A DNA stretch of 45,196 bases from an uncultured Atopobiaceae bacterium (GCA_944320385.1 CALUHH010000016.1:1-45196), one strand, 5' to 3'. Counted from the stretch's first letter, positions 1 through 8,380 are shown. Notes: generated by a model from the letters alone, not told the origin. Translations and numbers: made by a program.

Positions 1-41
1 ACTCACAGCTTGGCGGGACCCTCCCTGTTTGTCACCCCCGG

Positions 42-158
42 GGCGTCAACAACGTGTTGGCACACAACACTTAAGCGGCTTCGCGGCCGCCCTCCGGACG
101 GAAGCGACTTCTTAAGCGGCGCAATCCCAAAATCCCGGACGGGACGACATTCTTAAGC
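42..158. repeat. 41-bp phased repeat array with terminal module
   Basis: Three inverted copies of the TGCTTAAG repeat end with TTAAGC at 76, 117 and 158, exactly 41 bp apart. CCGG-containing segments lie between them. The outer part (42-76) is a conserved terminal module. Its reverse complement recurs near the other end of the window (45122-45156) with about three mismatches in 35. The array lies upstream of the M20 peptidase gene and no gene is seen before 233. Its function is unknown; the same family forms the larger array at 35538-35843. Confidence 0.75.
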
Positions 159-232
159 ACCGACCCGCCGGCCGCGCTAAGATGGACGGCGAGAACACCC
201 GGCGCCGGCGGCGCCCGACCCAGGGAGGGCAC

Positions 233-1651
233 ATGGTAGACGAGCAGTTCAAGCAGCAGGTGGACGCCTACGTCGACGACGTCTGGGAGGACGTCGTCGC
301 CGACATCGCGCGCCTCGTGCGCCACGAGTCCGTGGAGGATCTCACGGCCGCGGAGCCCGGCAAGCCCTGGGGCCCGGCCTCCTGGGACGCCCTCGACGAG
401 GCGGAGCGCATGGCTGAGCGCCTGGGCCTCGCCGTGACCGACGTCGACGGCTACCTGGGCTTTGCCGACGTCCCCGGCGCCTCGGGCCCGGAGCGCTACC
501 TCGCCACGATCGCCCACACCGACATCGTGCCGCTGGGCCTGGGCTGGACCTTCCCCGCGCTCGAGGTCACGCGCAGGGACGGCTGGCTCGTCGGCCGCGG
601 CGTCCAGGACGACAAGGGCCCCTTCGTGCTCTCCCTCTACGCGGCGCACTTCTTCGCGCGCCGCGCCGCCGCCGGCGAGACCCTCCCCTACACGCTGCGC
701 TGCATCATCGGCAACAACGAGGAGACCGGCATGGGCGACGTGCCGTACTACCTCGAGCGCTACCCCGAGCCGCTCTTCTGCTTCTCCCCCGACGCCGACT
801 TCCCGCTGATCTGCGGCGAGAAGGGCCTCTACCAGGGGCGCTTCACCTCCGGCCCGGTCACGGGCGAGAAGATCGTGGAGCTCGATGGCGGCACCGTCCC
901 CAACGCCATCTGCGGCCAGGCCACGGCCGTCGTCCGCGCGGACGCGGCGGCGCTGCCCGCGGCTGAGCGCATCGCTGTGGAGCCGGCCGGCGAGGGCCTC
1001 GCTCGCATCACGGCCACCGGCATCGGCGGCCACGCCTCGATGCCCGCCGGCACCGTCAACGCCATCGGCGTGCTCGCGCGCTACCTGCTGGCGCAGGGCC
1101 TCGCGGGCGCGGGCGAGCGCGCCTTCCTCGAGCTGCTGGTCACCCTCACCGAGGACGCCTACGGCCGCGCCTCCGGCATCGCCGCCCAAGACGACAAGTT
1201 CGGCGAGCTCACCTGCGTCGCCGGCACCGTCCGCACCGTCGACGGCCGCTTCGTCCAGACCGTGGACTCGCGCTACCCCACCACCACGACCGGCGAGGCC
1301 ATCACCGCGCGCCTGGGCGAGCTCGCCGCCGCGCACGGCTGCACCTACGAGCAGACCTCCGGCGACGCCCCGTTCTACATCAGCCCCGACAGCCCGGAGA
1401 TCCAGGCCCTTCTCGCCACCTACGGCGAGTACACCGGTCAGGAGGCAAAGGCCTTCACCATCGGCGGCGGCACCTACGCGCGCCACTTCGCCCGCGCCTG
1501 CGCCTTCGGCCCCAACGACCCCGGCGAGGAGCGCCCCGCCTGGGCCGGCACCGAGCACGGCCCCGACGAGGCCATCTCCGAGAAGGGCCTGCGCCAGGCG
1601 CTCAAGATCTACATCGTCGCCATCGCGCGCCTGATGGAGCTCGACCTGTAA
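233..1651 (+). CDS. M20 family dipeptidase (PepV/Sapep-like)
   Basis: This is a zinc-dependent cytoplasmic dipeptidase of 472 residues. The metal-binding motif IAHTDIVPLG lies near residue 95, DDKGP near 125, and the catalytic NNEETGMGD near 163. GGTYARHF near the C-terminus supplies the last conserved His. Length and motif order fit PepV/Sapep-type M20A peptidases, which release amino acids from dipeptides. The ATG at 233 is preferred over the in-frame ATG at 182 because AGGGAGGG lies just before it. The TAA stop is part of a REP palindrome, and a bidirectional hairpin terminator follows. It is convergent with the amylase gene. Exact substrate is not determinable. Confidence 0.9.
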   Translation: MVDEQFKQQVDAYVDDVWEDVVADIARLVRHESVEDLTAAEPGKPWGPASWDALDEAERMAERLGLAVTDVDGYLGFADVPGASGPERYLATIAHTDIVPLGLGWTFPALEVTRRDGWLVGRGVQDDKGPFVLSLYAAHFFARRAAAGETLPYTLRCIIGNNEETGMGDVPYYLERYPEPLFCFSPDADFPLICGEKGLYQGRFTSGPVTGEKIVELDGGTVPNAICGQATAVVRADAAALPAAERIAVEPAGEGLARITATGIGGHASMPAGTVNAIGVLARYLLAQGLAGAGERAFLELLVTLTEDAYGRASGIAAQDDKFGELTCVAGTVRTVDGRFVQTVDSRYPTTTTGEAITARLGELAAAHGCTYEQTSGDAPFYISPDSPEIQALLATYGEYTGQEAKAFTIGGGTYARHFARACAFGPNDPGEERPAWAGTEHGPDEAISEKGLRQALKIYIVAIARLMELDL

Positions 1652-1676
1652 ATTGGGGACAGTCCCCAATTAACAG
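1648..1676. repeat. REP palindrome (GGGGACAG core) supplying a stop codon
   Basis: The palindrome AATTGGGGACAGTCCCCAAT starts within the TAA stop of the M20 peptidase gene. Near-identical palindromes occur at 26794-26863 and 30342-30372, again at stop codons. Confidence 0.8.
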
Positions 1677-1682
1677 AAAAGG

Positions 1683-1729
1683 GTCCGGCCCGCGTGCCTC
1701 CTGCCGAGGTGCGCGGGCCGGACGTTTTT
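1683..1729 (+). terminator. Bidirectional intrinsic terminator
   Basis: GTCCGGCCCGCG (1683-1694) pairs with CGCGGGCCGGAC (1712-1723) and is followed by GTTTTT. On the other strand the same stem is followed by CCCTTTTC. It can therefore end both the M20 peptidase and the convergent amylase transcripts. A CGAGAAGAAC motif lies just beyond, at 1735-1744. Confidence 0.85.
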
Positions 1730-1760
1730 ACGACCGAGAAGAACGTGGCGCCGTGGCGGC

Positions 1761-3284
1761 CTACGCGCGCATCTCCTCGGTGTCCTCCGCGATCTCGCGG
1801 GTGATGCGGTGCAGCTGGCGGTCGTTCTCCAGCGCGTCGGCGGTCTTCTCCGGCAGGTAGACCGCGAGGCGCCCGCCCAGCGTGCGGAACGTGGCCCAGC
1901 CGTCGGCGCCGACCTCGACGTCGTCCTGCTCGCCCACGACGCAGGCCCAGCGCTCGCCCGCGTGCTTCTCGCCCACGAACATGCGCTTCTCGCCGCCGTC
2001 GCGGTCGGTGAGGACCACGGCCACGCCGGAGCCCGGGTGCTCGTCGTCGCCCTCGCGCGTCCAGCCGATCACGTCCGGGGCGTCCAGGAAGTCATGCTGG
2101 GTGCCGTAGGCAAAGCGGCGGCGGACCTCCATCAGCAGCGGCAGCTCGCGAACGGCCGGGATGTTGCCGTCGTTGGGCATCCCGTAGAGGTCGCCGTAGA
2201 AGACGCAGGGGTAGCCGGCCTCGCGCAGCAGGATGAGCGCGTAGGCGGAGGGCTTGAACCACGTCTGGACAAAGGACTGCAGGGCCTGGCCGGGCTGGGT
2301 GTCGTGGTTCTCGGCAAAGGTCACGGCGTGCACGGGGTCGGCCTCCACGAGCGTGCCCGAGAAGATCTTGGAGAGGTCCTCGTTGCCGTTCGAGCAGCTC
2401 GCGCGGTAGAGGTTGTAGTGCAGCGGCACGTCAAAGAGCGAGAGCGCGCGCTCCTCGCCGAGATAGGCCTGGAGCTCGCCCACCGTGCGGCCCCAGTACT
2501 CGCCCACGCAGAAGAGCTCGCGGCCGGCGTGCTTGCGCACGGCGTCGAGCCAGCGCAGGTAGAAGCCGCGGTCGATGTGCTTGAGCGCGTCCAGGCGAAA
2601 GCCGTCCAGCTTGCACGCGTCCACGTACCACTGTCCCCAGCGCACGAGCTCGTCAAAGACGCGCGGGTCGTTGACGTCCACGTCGGCGCCCATGAGGTAG
2701 TCGTAGTTGGCGTTCTCGGAGCGGTCGACGGCGCCGTCCCAGTGCTTGCCGTCAAAGAGGAAGATGGCCTTGCGCTTGGCGCGGTCGTCCCAGTCCACGC
2801 CGTGGAAGCACGTCCAGTCCCAGGTGAAGTCGGAGTAGGTGCCCGCGCGGCCGGGGAAGGTGAAGCGCGTCCACGCCGAGATGGTCTGCGGGGCGCCCGT
2901 GACCTGCTCGCGGTTGGAGCCGTTGACCTCGCGCGCGACGACGTCCTCGCAGCCGTCCGCGCCGAGGCGCTGGTTGAGCACGATGTCCGCGAGCGCCTGG
3001 ATGCCGTTTGCCTGCAGCGCGGCGATGGCGGACTCGTACTCGGAGCGGGTGCCGTACTTGGTGGCCACGGTGCCCTTCTGGTCGAACTCGCCGAGGTCGT
3101 AGGTGTCGTAGACGCCGTAGCCCACGTCCTCGCGGCCCTTCTCGGCCTTGTAGGCGGGCGGGAGCCAGACGGCGGTGATGCCCTGGTAGGCGAAGTCGGG
3201 CGCCTGCTCGGCGATGCGACGCCAGTGCGAGCCGTCCGCGGGCAGGTACCAGGAGAAGCCCTGGAGCATGGTCCCGTTGGTCAT
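1761..3284 (-). CDS. Cytoplasmic alpha-amylase, GH13
   Basis: This 507-residue glycoside hydrolase should cut alpha-1,4 links in maltodextrin or glycogen. It has the GH13 barrel signatures: VDVNDP, GFRLDALKHID (nucleophile Asp), FCVGEYWG (acid/base Glu) and FAENHDTQPGQ (transition-state Asp). The N-terminus (MTNGTMLQGFSWY) and length match the GH13_5 type (E. coli AmyA, Bacillus liquefying amylases). No signal peptide is seen, so it is probably intracellular. The start at 3284 is chosen because GAAAGGAA lies just upstream; an upstream extension would cross a degenerate REP. The gene is convergent with the M20 peptidase. Confidence 0.92.
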   Translation of the reverse strand: MTNGTMLQGFSWYLPADGSHWRRIAEQAPDFAYQGITAVWLPPAYKAEKGREDVGYGVYDTYDLGEFDQKGTVATKYGTRSEYESAIAALQANGIQALADIVLNQRLGADGCEDVVAREVNGSNREQVTGAPQTISAWTRFTFPGRAGTYSDFTWDWTCFHGVDWDDRAKRKAIFLFDGKHWDGAVDRSENANYDYLMGADVDVNDPRVFDELVRWGQWYVDACKLDGFRLDALKHIDRGFYLRWLDAVRKHAGRELFCVGEYWGRTVGELQAYLGEERALSLFDVPLHYNLYRASCSNGNEDLSKIFSGTLVEADPVHAVTFAENHDTQPGQALQSFVQTWFKPSAYALILLREAGYPCVFYGDLYGMPNDGNIPAVRELPLLMEVRRRFAYGTQHDFLDAPDVIGWTREGDDEHPGSGVAVVLTDRDGGEKRMFVGEKHAGERWACVVGEQDDVEVGADGWATFRTLGGRLAVYLPEKTADALENDRQLHRITREIAEDTEEMRA

Positions 3285-3315
3285 GTCATTTCCTTTCTTG
3301 GGCATGAGGCGAATG

Positions 3316-3343
3316 GTGACGATTGGGACAGGCTGGTTGGTCG
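3316..3343. repeat. Degenerate REP copy
   Basis: The segment beginning GTGACGATTGGGACAGG, in the gap upstream of the amylase gene, aligns with one arm of the 5985-6053 palindrome with several substitutions. It looks like a decayed copy. Confidence 0.4.
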
Positions 3344-3357
3344 CCCTCTGCCGCACA

Positions 3358-4314
3358 TCACTCGTCCGCGCCGGACACGAGCGCGACGCCCGCGGCGGCG
3401 GAGAGCTCCTCGGGCGTGGGCTGGCGCATGACGCGCACGGCCAGATAGAGGCACACGCTCATGAACAGCAGGTCAAACAGGACGTCAAAGGTCACGCCAA
3501 AGACGCCGCGCTCCAGGAGCATGCCCACGACCTGCACGAGGTCGAAGGCGCACGACAGCGCGGCCACCACCAGAAACGGCACGACCTTCTGCGGCCGGTT
3601 GGAGCCGCGGATGCCGAGGGCACCTGCCAGGACGCTCACGCCCGACGCCACCCCGCCCACGGCGAGCACCGCGTAGAGCATGCTGCTCACCGTGACGGGC
3701 ACGCCCGATATGATCGCGCGCTCGCCCTCGCCGTAGACCACGAGCGCGGCGCCGAGAACGAGCACGGCCACGATGGTGACCACGCCCTTGAGGATGATGA
3801 TCTCGGAGAGCAGGTGCAGCACGCGCTGGTGGCGCGAGCGCAGGAAGGTCTCGCCGCGGACGCCCTCGTCGTGCTCCTCCTTGACCTTGTCGGCCAGGCG
3901 CGAGCAGATGAGCACGTAGACGATCGTCGCGGCGAGCACGATGGGGTTGAACAGGATGAACGAGCCCACGCCCCAGCCCCACACGATGGCCACGAGCACG
4001 GCGAGCCCCACGAGGTAGCACAGGAACCGGTACGGCCCCACCCGCGCGGAGTTGTTGGACGCCACAATGCCGAGCCCCGCCGTGAGCAGGAGCAGCCCCG
4101 CCGCCACGACGATCATCACGCCAAAGGTCACGGTGGTCCAGAGGTCCCCGCCAGGAAGCAGTCCCATGACGTTGCCCACGAGCAGGGCGATGCCGCCGAG
4201 AAGAACGATGGCGCCGAGGATTCCCATCAAAATGGAGACCATCCGCAGCACGGCCTGGGCGGGCGTGCGCGGAATCGAGGGCTCGAGGTCACTGATGACG
4301 CTCTCTTCGTCCAT
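3358..4314 (-). CDS. Multi-pass membrane protein, function unknown
   Basis: This 318-residue protein has roughly eight hydrophobic segments. They begin near residue 25 (SILMGILGAIVLLGGIALL) and include paired helices near 65-85, 105-150 and 190-290. A charged loop near 155-175 (RLADKVKEEHDEGVRGE) separates two halves of four helices each. Both termini are polar and probably cytoplasmic. I do not recognise a family; it resembles generic Coriobacteriia inner-membrane proteins. The start at 4314 follows GGGAGG; the frame remains open far upstream through element F and antisense to niaR, but that part has no coding character. It stands alone between amylase and niaR. Confidence 0.75.
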   Translation of the reverse strand: MDEESVISDLEPSIPRTPAQAVLRMVSILMGILGAIVLLGGIALLVGNVMGLLPGGDLWTTVTFGVMIVVAAGLLLLTAGLGIVASNNSARVGPYRFLCYLVGLAVLVAIVWGWGVGSFILFNPIVLAATIVYVLICSRLADKVKEEHDEGVRGETFLRSRHQRVLHLLSEIIILKGVVTIVAVLVLGAALVVYGEGERAIISGVPVTVSSMLYAVLAVGGVASGVSVLAGALGIRGSNRPQKVVPFLVVAALSCAFDLVQVVGMLLERGVFGVTFDVLFDLLFMSVCLYLAVRVMRQPTPEELSAAAGVALVSGADE

Positions 4315-4396
4315 GCGACGGGCCTCCCTTCTCAGCCAACGTTGGGAGTATACCCAAAAGGCGGCCGGGACCCGAGCCGGGACCGAGGCCGAGGCG

Positions 4397-4542
4397 GTGT
4401 GCGCACTTCTCGGCGTTGTGCGCACTCCTCGGCGATGTGTACACTGCCTTCGAGGTTCTTCTCGGCAAAAGCGCAGGTAGATGAGCTGGCGAGAAGTGCG
4501 CACAACGCGGCGGCGTGTACACAACGGCGTGGGGCGTACACA
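4397..4542. repeat. Palindromic box element F (19-bp phased GTGCGCAC/GTGTACAC)
   Basis: Three TGTGCGCAC/TGTGTACAC boxes start at 4398, 4417 and 4436. Three inverted boxes start at 4496, 4515 and 4534. All spacings are exactly 19 bp. The centre contains GTTCTTCTCG (4455-4464) and GCAGGT, the same two motifs found in the middle of elements A-E. It fills the gap between the membrane protein and niaR. Confidence 0.8.
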
Positions 4543-4559
4543 ACGGCGAGAAGGACCGC

Positions 4560-5111
4560 CTACGCGAAGGTGGCGGCCTCGTAGTCGGTGAGCTCGGCCA
4601 GGTAGCCGCGGGCGGCGAGGGCGCGGCCGACCTCGTCGAGAATCTCCTCGCTCGCGGCGCTCACGTGGTGGAAGTGGTAGCCGCTCGTGACCTCGAGCAG
4701 CGGCGACGAGACGCCGGAGGCGAGCTCGGCCACGAAGTGCTCCACGTCGCGGCGGCTCCCCACGCCCAGCGACGAGGAGACCACGCCGTAGACGCGGTGG
4801 TTCACGAAGACGTCCTCCACGCGCCCGCCCAAATCGACGACGCACGTGAGCTCGTCGGCCGCCTGCTCGGCGGTGTGACGGCACTTGAACAGGCGCCGCG
4901 GCGGCGCGGGCTCGTCGGAGAGAAGCACGTAGCCGCGGTTGGTGGAGACGATCTTCTCGCCCCGCTCGCGCAGCAGCGCCACGTCCTGGACCACCACCTG
5001 CCGGCTCACGCCGCACGCCTCGGCGAGCGCCGTCCCCGAGAGCGGTCCCGATGCCGCGGCCAGCGCCTCGACGATCCGCGCCCGCCGCGCGTCCCCGGAC
5101 CCGGCACTCAC
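4560..5111 (-). CDS. niaR: Transcriptional repressor NiaR (HTH + 3H domain)
   Basis: This 183-residue regulator has an N-terminal winged HTH (LSGTALAEACGVSRQVVVQDV, about residues 23-43). The C-terminal 3H domain carries its three His regions: KCRHTAEQA near 77, VNHRVYG near 103 and GYHFHHV near 145. NiaR/YrxA proteins bind nicotinic acid and repress NAD synthesis and salvage genes. This one is the last gene of the nadA-nadB-nadC-niaR operon. Its ATG overlaps the nadC stop by 4 nt (ATGA), implying coupled translation and feedback control of its own operon. A GGTCCTTCTCG motif follows the stop. The assignment rests on both domains and context. Confidence 0.93.
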   Translation of the reverse strand: MSAGSGDARRARIVEALAAASGPLSGTALAEACGVSRQVVVQDVALLRERGEKIVSTNRGYVLLSDEPAPPRRLFKCRHTAEQAADELTCVVDLGGRVEDVFVNHRVYGVVSSSLGVGSRRDVEHFVAELASGVSSPLLEVTSGYHFHHVSAASEEILDEVGRALAARGYLAELTDYEAATFA

Positions 5112-5962
5112 CCCAGGACCTCCAGGTGCTTGAGCGAGAGGTCGAGGATCGGCGCGGAGTGCGTGAGCGCGCCGCAGGAGACAAAGTCAACGCCCAGGTC
5201 GGCGTAGGCGGAGACGTTGGCGGCGTCAACGTTGCCCGAGGCCTCGGTCTGCGCGCGGCCGGCGATCAGCGCAATGGCGGCCGCCATGTCGTCGTGGGAC
5301 ATGTTGTCGAGCATGATGATGTCCGCCCCGGCCTCCACGGCCTCGCGCACCATGTCGAGCGTCTCGCACTCGACCTCCACCTTGTCGACGAAGGGCGCCG
5401 ACGCGCGGGCGCACTCGATGGCGCGCGCCACGCCGCCCGCCGCGTCGATGTGGTTGTCCTTGAGCAGCACGCCGTCGGACAGGCCAAAGCGGTGCATCGA
5501 GCCGCCGCCCAGGCGCACGGCCTCGCGCTCGAACAGGCGCATGCCCGGCGTGGTCTTGCGCGTGCAGACCAGGCGCGTGCCGGTGCCGGCGAGCCCGGCC
5601 GCGACGCCCGCGGTGTAGGTGGCGATGCCGCTCATGCGCTGCAGGTAGTTGAGGGCGGTGCGCTCGCCCTCCAGCAGGGCGCGCACGTCGGCCTCGACGG
5701 TGGCGAGGTGCTCGCCGGGCTCCACGTGCTCGCCGTCGACCACGCTGGCGCTCACGCGCGCCGCGGGGTCCAGCAGCTCAAAGACGCGCGAGAAGACCGA
5801 GAGGCCCGCGATCACGCCGCGCGCCTTGGCGATCAGGTGGACGCGACCGGGGCGGGCGTCGGGCATGACCGCGGCGGTGGAGACGTCACCGAAGGGCATG
5901 TCCTCCTTGAGCGCCGCGCGGATGTGCTCGTCCATCTGAAGCTGAACCATCGGGTCGGTCAT
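5108..5962 (-). CDS. nadC: Quinolinate phosphoribosyltransferase NadC
   Basis: NadC converts quinolinate and PRPP to nicotinate mononucleotide, CO2 and pyrophosphate. The 284-residue protein matches the family's usual length. It carries the N-terminal half (ALKEDMPFGDVST), YLQRMSGIAT, the catalytic CTRKTTPGMR region, LKDNHI, the acidic VEVECET and the C-terminal phosphate-binding FVSCGALTHS. The start at 5962 follows GGAGAGGAGA. A longer frame exists but runs back into the palindrome at 5985-6053. It is third in the NAD operon, separated from nadB by that perfect inverted repeat, and its stop overlaps niaR. Confidence 0.95.
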   Translation of the reverse strand: MTDPMVQLQMDEHIRAALKEDMPFGDVSTAAVMPDARPGRVHLIAKARGVIAGLSVFSRVFELLDPAARVSASVVDGEHVEPGEHLATVEADVRALLEGERTALNYLQRMSGIATYTAGVAAGLAGTGTRLVCTRKTTPGMRLFEREAVRLGGGSMHRFGLSDGVLLKDNHIDAAGGVARAIECARASAPFVDKVEVECETLDMVREAVEAGADIIMLDNMSHDDMAAAIALIAGRAQTEASGNVDAANVSAYADLGVDFVSCGALTHSAPILDLSLKHLEVLG

Positions 5963-5984
5963 CGGGGTCTCCTCTCCTCTGCGT

Positions 5985-6053
5985 GTGACAATTAGGACAG
6001 GTTGAATTGTCACATCGAGGGCATGTGACAATTCAACCTGTCCTAATTGTCAC
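5985..6053. repeat. Perfect 31-nt inverted repeat between nadB and nadC
   Basis: The arms 5985-6015 and 6023-6053 are exact reverse complements around a 7-nt spacer (CGAGGGC). Each arm is itself bounded by GTGACAATT/AATTGTCAC and contains AGGACAG, the core shared with other REPs here. In the operon mRNA it would form a very strong hairpin just ahead of nadC. Confidence 0.9.
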
Positions 6054-6071
6054 GCACCTGTCCCCACAGTC

Positions 6072-7391
6072 TCACTCGGCGCCGGTGAGCAGCGCCACGT
6101 CGGTCACGTCGCGCGAGCCCGCGATGAAGCGGGAGCGCGCCCGGGCTGCGGCGGCCAGCTGCGCCGCCGTGTCGTCGGCAAAGCGGTCGCGCATGATCTT
6201 GTCGGCCGCCCGCTGCGCGAACACGAGCGACTCCAGCAGGCTGTTGGACGCCAGCCGGTTGCGCCCGTGCACCCCGTTGCAGCAGGTCTCCCCGCAGGCA
6301 AAGAGGTGCGGCATCGTAGTCTGGGAGTCGGAGTCCACGTGGATCCCGCCCATGAAGTAGTGCTGGGCCGGCACCACCGGGATCGGCTCCTCCCGAATAT
6401 CGTAGCCCTCCTCGAGGCACCGCTCCAGGATGTGCGTGAAGTGGCCCTCGATCTCCTCCCTGGGCACGCGCGCAAAGGAGAGCCACACGTGCGCGGCGCC
6501 CGTGCGCGCCATCTCCGCCAGGATCGCCGCGGACACCACGTCGCGCGGCTGCAGCTCGTCCACGAAGCGCTCGCCCGCGTCGTTGAGCAGGACCGCGCCC
6601 TCGCCGCGCGCGGACTCCGAGATCAGGAAGGCGCGCCCGGGCCGCTCGGTCCACAGGGTCGTGGGGTGGATCTGCACGTAGTCCATGTGCTCGAGAAGAA
6701 CCCCGTGCTCGGCGGCCACGCGGCAGCCGTCCCCGGTGAGGCAGTCGAAGTTGGTGGAGTGCTCGTAGAGCCCGCCCACGCCGCCGGTGGCAAGGACCGT
6801 GGCGTCGGCGCGGATCTCCAGCCGCTCGTTCTTCTCGCCCGTGGCAACCACGCCGCGGCAGACGCGCCGGCCCTCCCGGTCAAAGCCCTCGATGAGGTCG
6901 GTCATGCAGGTGTTCTCGAGGATGCGGGCGTTGGGCAGCGCGCGGACGTCGGCCAGCAGGTGCGTGGTGATCTCCTCGCCGGTGACGTCCTCGTGGTAGA
7001 CGATGCGCGGCCGGGAGTGGGCGCCCTCGCGCGTGTAGTCGAGCTCGCCGGCGGCCGTGCGGGCGAAGCGGACGCCGCGCTTGATGAGGTCGTCGATGAT
7101 CGGGCGGCTCGCGCGGATCATGAGGTCCACGCTCTCCAGGCGGTTCTCGTAGTGGCCCGCGCGCAGCGTGTCCTCGAAGAACGCCTCGTAGTCCTCGGGG
7201 TCGTGCAGCACGCAGATGCCGCCCTGGGCGAGCATGGAGTCGCAGTTGCCAACGGCCTCCTTGGAGAGAAGGACCACCGAGAGCGCCGCGGGCAGGTTGA
7301 GCGCGCAGTAGAGCCCGGCCACGCCGCAGCCCACGATCACCACATCGCAGTCGAGCGTGACACTTACCCCGGAGGTTTCTGTCCCACTCAT
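6072..7391 (-). CDS. nadB: L-aspartate oxidase NadB
   Basis: This 439-residue FAD enzyme oxidises L-aspartate to iminoaspartate, the substrate of NadA. It has the dinucleotide fold CDVVIVGCGVAGLYCA (about residues 14-29), the LAQGGI loop, SESARGEGAVLLN, FFAD-contact regions such as HPTTL, and MGGIHVDSDSQTTMPHLFACGE followed by RLASNSLLESLVF. It is somewhat shorter at the C-terminus than E. coli NadB. The ATG overlaps the nadA stop as ATGA, fixing the start. The first dozen residues (MSGTETSGVSVT) are encoded by a REP segment (7364-7387) identical to part of the RayT-flanking palindrome. Confidence 0.95.
   Translation of the reverse strand: MSGTETSGVSVTLDCDVVIVGCGVAGLYCALNLPAALSVVLLSKEAVGNCDSMLAQGGICVLHDPEDYEAFFEDTLRAGHYENRLESVDLMIRASRPIIDDLIKRGVRFARTAAGELDYTREGAHSRPRIVYHEDVTGEEITTHLLADVRALPNARILENTCMTDLIEGFDREGRRVCRGVVATGEKNERLEIRADATVLATGGVGGLYEHSTNFDCLTGDGCRVAAEHGVLLEHMDYVQIHPTTLWTERPGRAFLISESARGEGAVLLNDAGERFVDELQPRDVVSAAILAEMARTGAAHVWLSFARVPREEIEGHFTHILERCLEEGYDIREEPIPVVPAQHYFMGGIHVDSDSQTTMPHLFACGETCCNGVHGRNRLASNSLLESLVFAQRAADKIMRDRFADDTAAQLAAAARARSRFIAGSRDVTDVALLTGAE
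7364..7387. repeat. REP segment inside the nadB coding start
   Basis: These 24 bases are identical to 8427-8450 in the palindrome next to rayT. They encode residues 2-9 or so of NadB and sit 1 nt from the nadA stop. Confidence 0.85.
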
Positions 7392-8317
7392 CGTGCCCCC
7401 AGCTCGAGCATGCGCTCCAGCGTGCGGCGCGCGGCCTCGGCGACCTCGGCGGGCGGCAGCTCCACCTCGCCGCTGCCCTCGCGCAGGCAGGTGACCAGCC
7501 GCTCCACGGTGATGCGCGCCATGTCCGGGCAGACCGGGCGCGTCGCCGGGAAGTGGAAGCGCTTGCCCGTGCCCGCGCAGCGGCGCTCCAGCTCGCCGCG
7601 GACGCCGTCGACGGTGAGGATGATGTAGTCGCTCGCGTCGCCGGCCGCGGCGGCGTCGATGATCTGCGAGGTAGACCCCGCAAAGTCCGCGAGCGCCAGC
7701 GCCTCGGGCCCGCACTCGGGGTGCGCGAGGACCGGCGCGCCCGGGTGCTCCGCCTTGAGCGCGGCCACCTCTGCGGCGGAGATGTCCTGGTGAATGGGGC
7801 AGAACCCGTCGTTCAGGATGAGGTTCTTCTCGGGCACCTGCTCGGCGACGAAGCGACCGAGGTGGCGGTCAGGCACAAAGAGCACGTTGCGCTGCGGCAG
7901 CGCGCGTACGATCTTGACGGCGTTTGAGGAGGTCACGCAGACGTCCGACCACGACTTCACCTCGGCCGTGGAGTTGACGTAGCACGCCACGGCCAGGTCG
8001 TCGCCATAGCGCTCGCGCGCGGCCTCCACGGTCTCGCGGCGGACCATGTGCGCCATCGGGCAGTCCGCGGCGGGGTCGGGCATGAGGACCGTCTTGTCCG
8101 GCGAGAGGAGCTTGGCGCTCTCCGCCATGAAGCGCACGCCGGCAAAGACCAGCGTGGACGCCGGCAGCGTGGCGGCCAGGCGCGCCAGGGCAAACGAGTC
8201 CCCCACGTGGTCCGCGAGCTCCTGGACCTCGGGCGGCACGTAGTAGTGGGCCAGGACCACGGCATCGCGCTCCGCCTTGAGGCGCGCGACCTCGGCGCGC
8301 AGCTCGTCTGTCAGCAT
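7388..8317 (-). CDS. nadA: Quinolinate synthase NadA
   Basis: NadA condenses iminoaspartate with dihydroxyacetone phosphate to make quinolinate, using an oxygen-sensitive [4Fe-4S] cluster. The 309-residue protein shows VLAHYYVPPEVQ, GDSFALA, FAGVRFMAESAK, and three probable cluster ligands: Cys in DPAADCPMA, HPECGPE and RPVCPDM. VNSTAEVKSWSDVCVTSSNA and PDRHLG are also diagnostic. The start at 8317 follows GAGGGGAG; an extension to 8338 lacks such a site. It is the first gene of the operon, so its upstream region should hold the promoter and NiaR operator. Confidence 0.96.
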   Translation of the reverse strand: MLTDELRAEVARLKAERDAVVLAHYYVPPEVQELADHVGDSFALARLAATLPASTLVFAGVRFMAESAKLLSPDKTVLMPDPAADCPMAHMVRRETVEAARERYGDDLAVACYVNSTAEVKSWSDVCVTSSNAVKIVRALPQRNVLFVPDRHLGRFVAEQVPEKNLILNDGFCPIHQDISAAEVAALKAEHPGAPVLAHPECGPEALALADFAGSTSQIIDAAAAGDASDYIILTVDGVRGELERRCAGTGKRFHFPATRPVCPDMARITVERLVTCLREGSGEVELPPAEVAEAARRTLERMLELGAR

Positions 8318-8341
8318 GCTTGCTCCCCTCGTCGGCAAACC

Positions 8342-8380
8342 GACAGTATGACAGCAACCTTTACAGCTGACAAGACAGTA
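8342..8380. promoter_or_regulatory. Possible NiaR operator/promoter region of the nad operon
   Basis: GACAGTA occurs at 8342-8348 and again at 8374-8380, with TGACAGC and CAGCTGACA between them. The cluster of direct and partly inverted GACA units lies 25-63 bp ahead of nadA. This is where an operator of the encoded NiaR would be expected. The assignment is from position and repetition only. Confidence 0.35.

Noticed and set aside
71..1669. Long minus-strand ORF opposite the M20 peptidase
   Set aside because: It is antisense to a clear enzyme. Its Gly/Ala/Val/Arg-rich composition is the usual product of high-GC third positions.
3358..5229. A single 623-codon minus-strand gene
   Set aside because: The frame runs antisense-like through niaR and element F. 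Only the part after the ATG at 4314 has protein character and an RBS.
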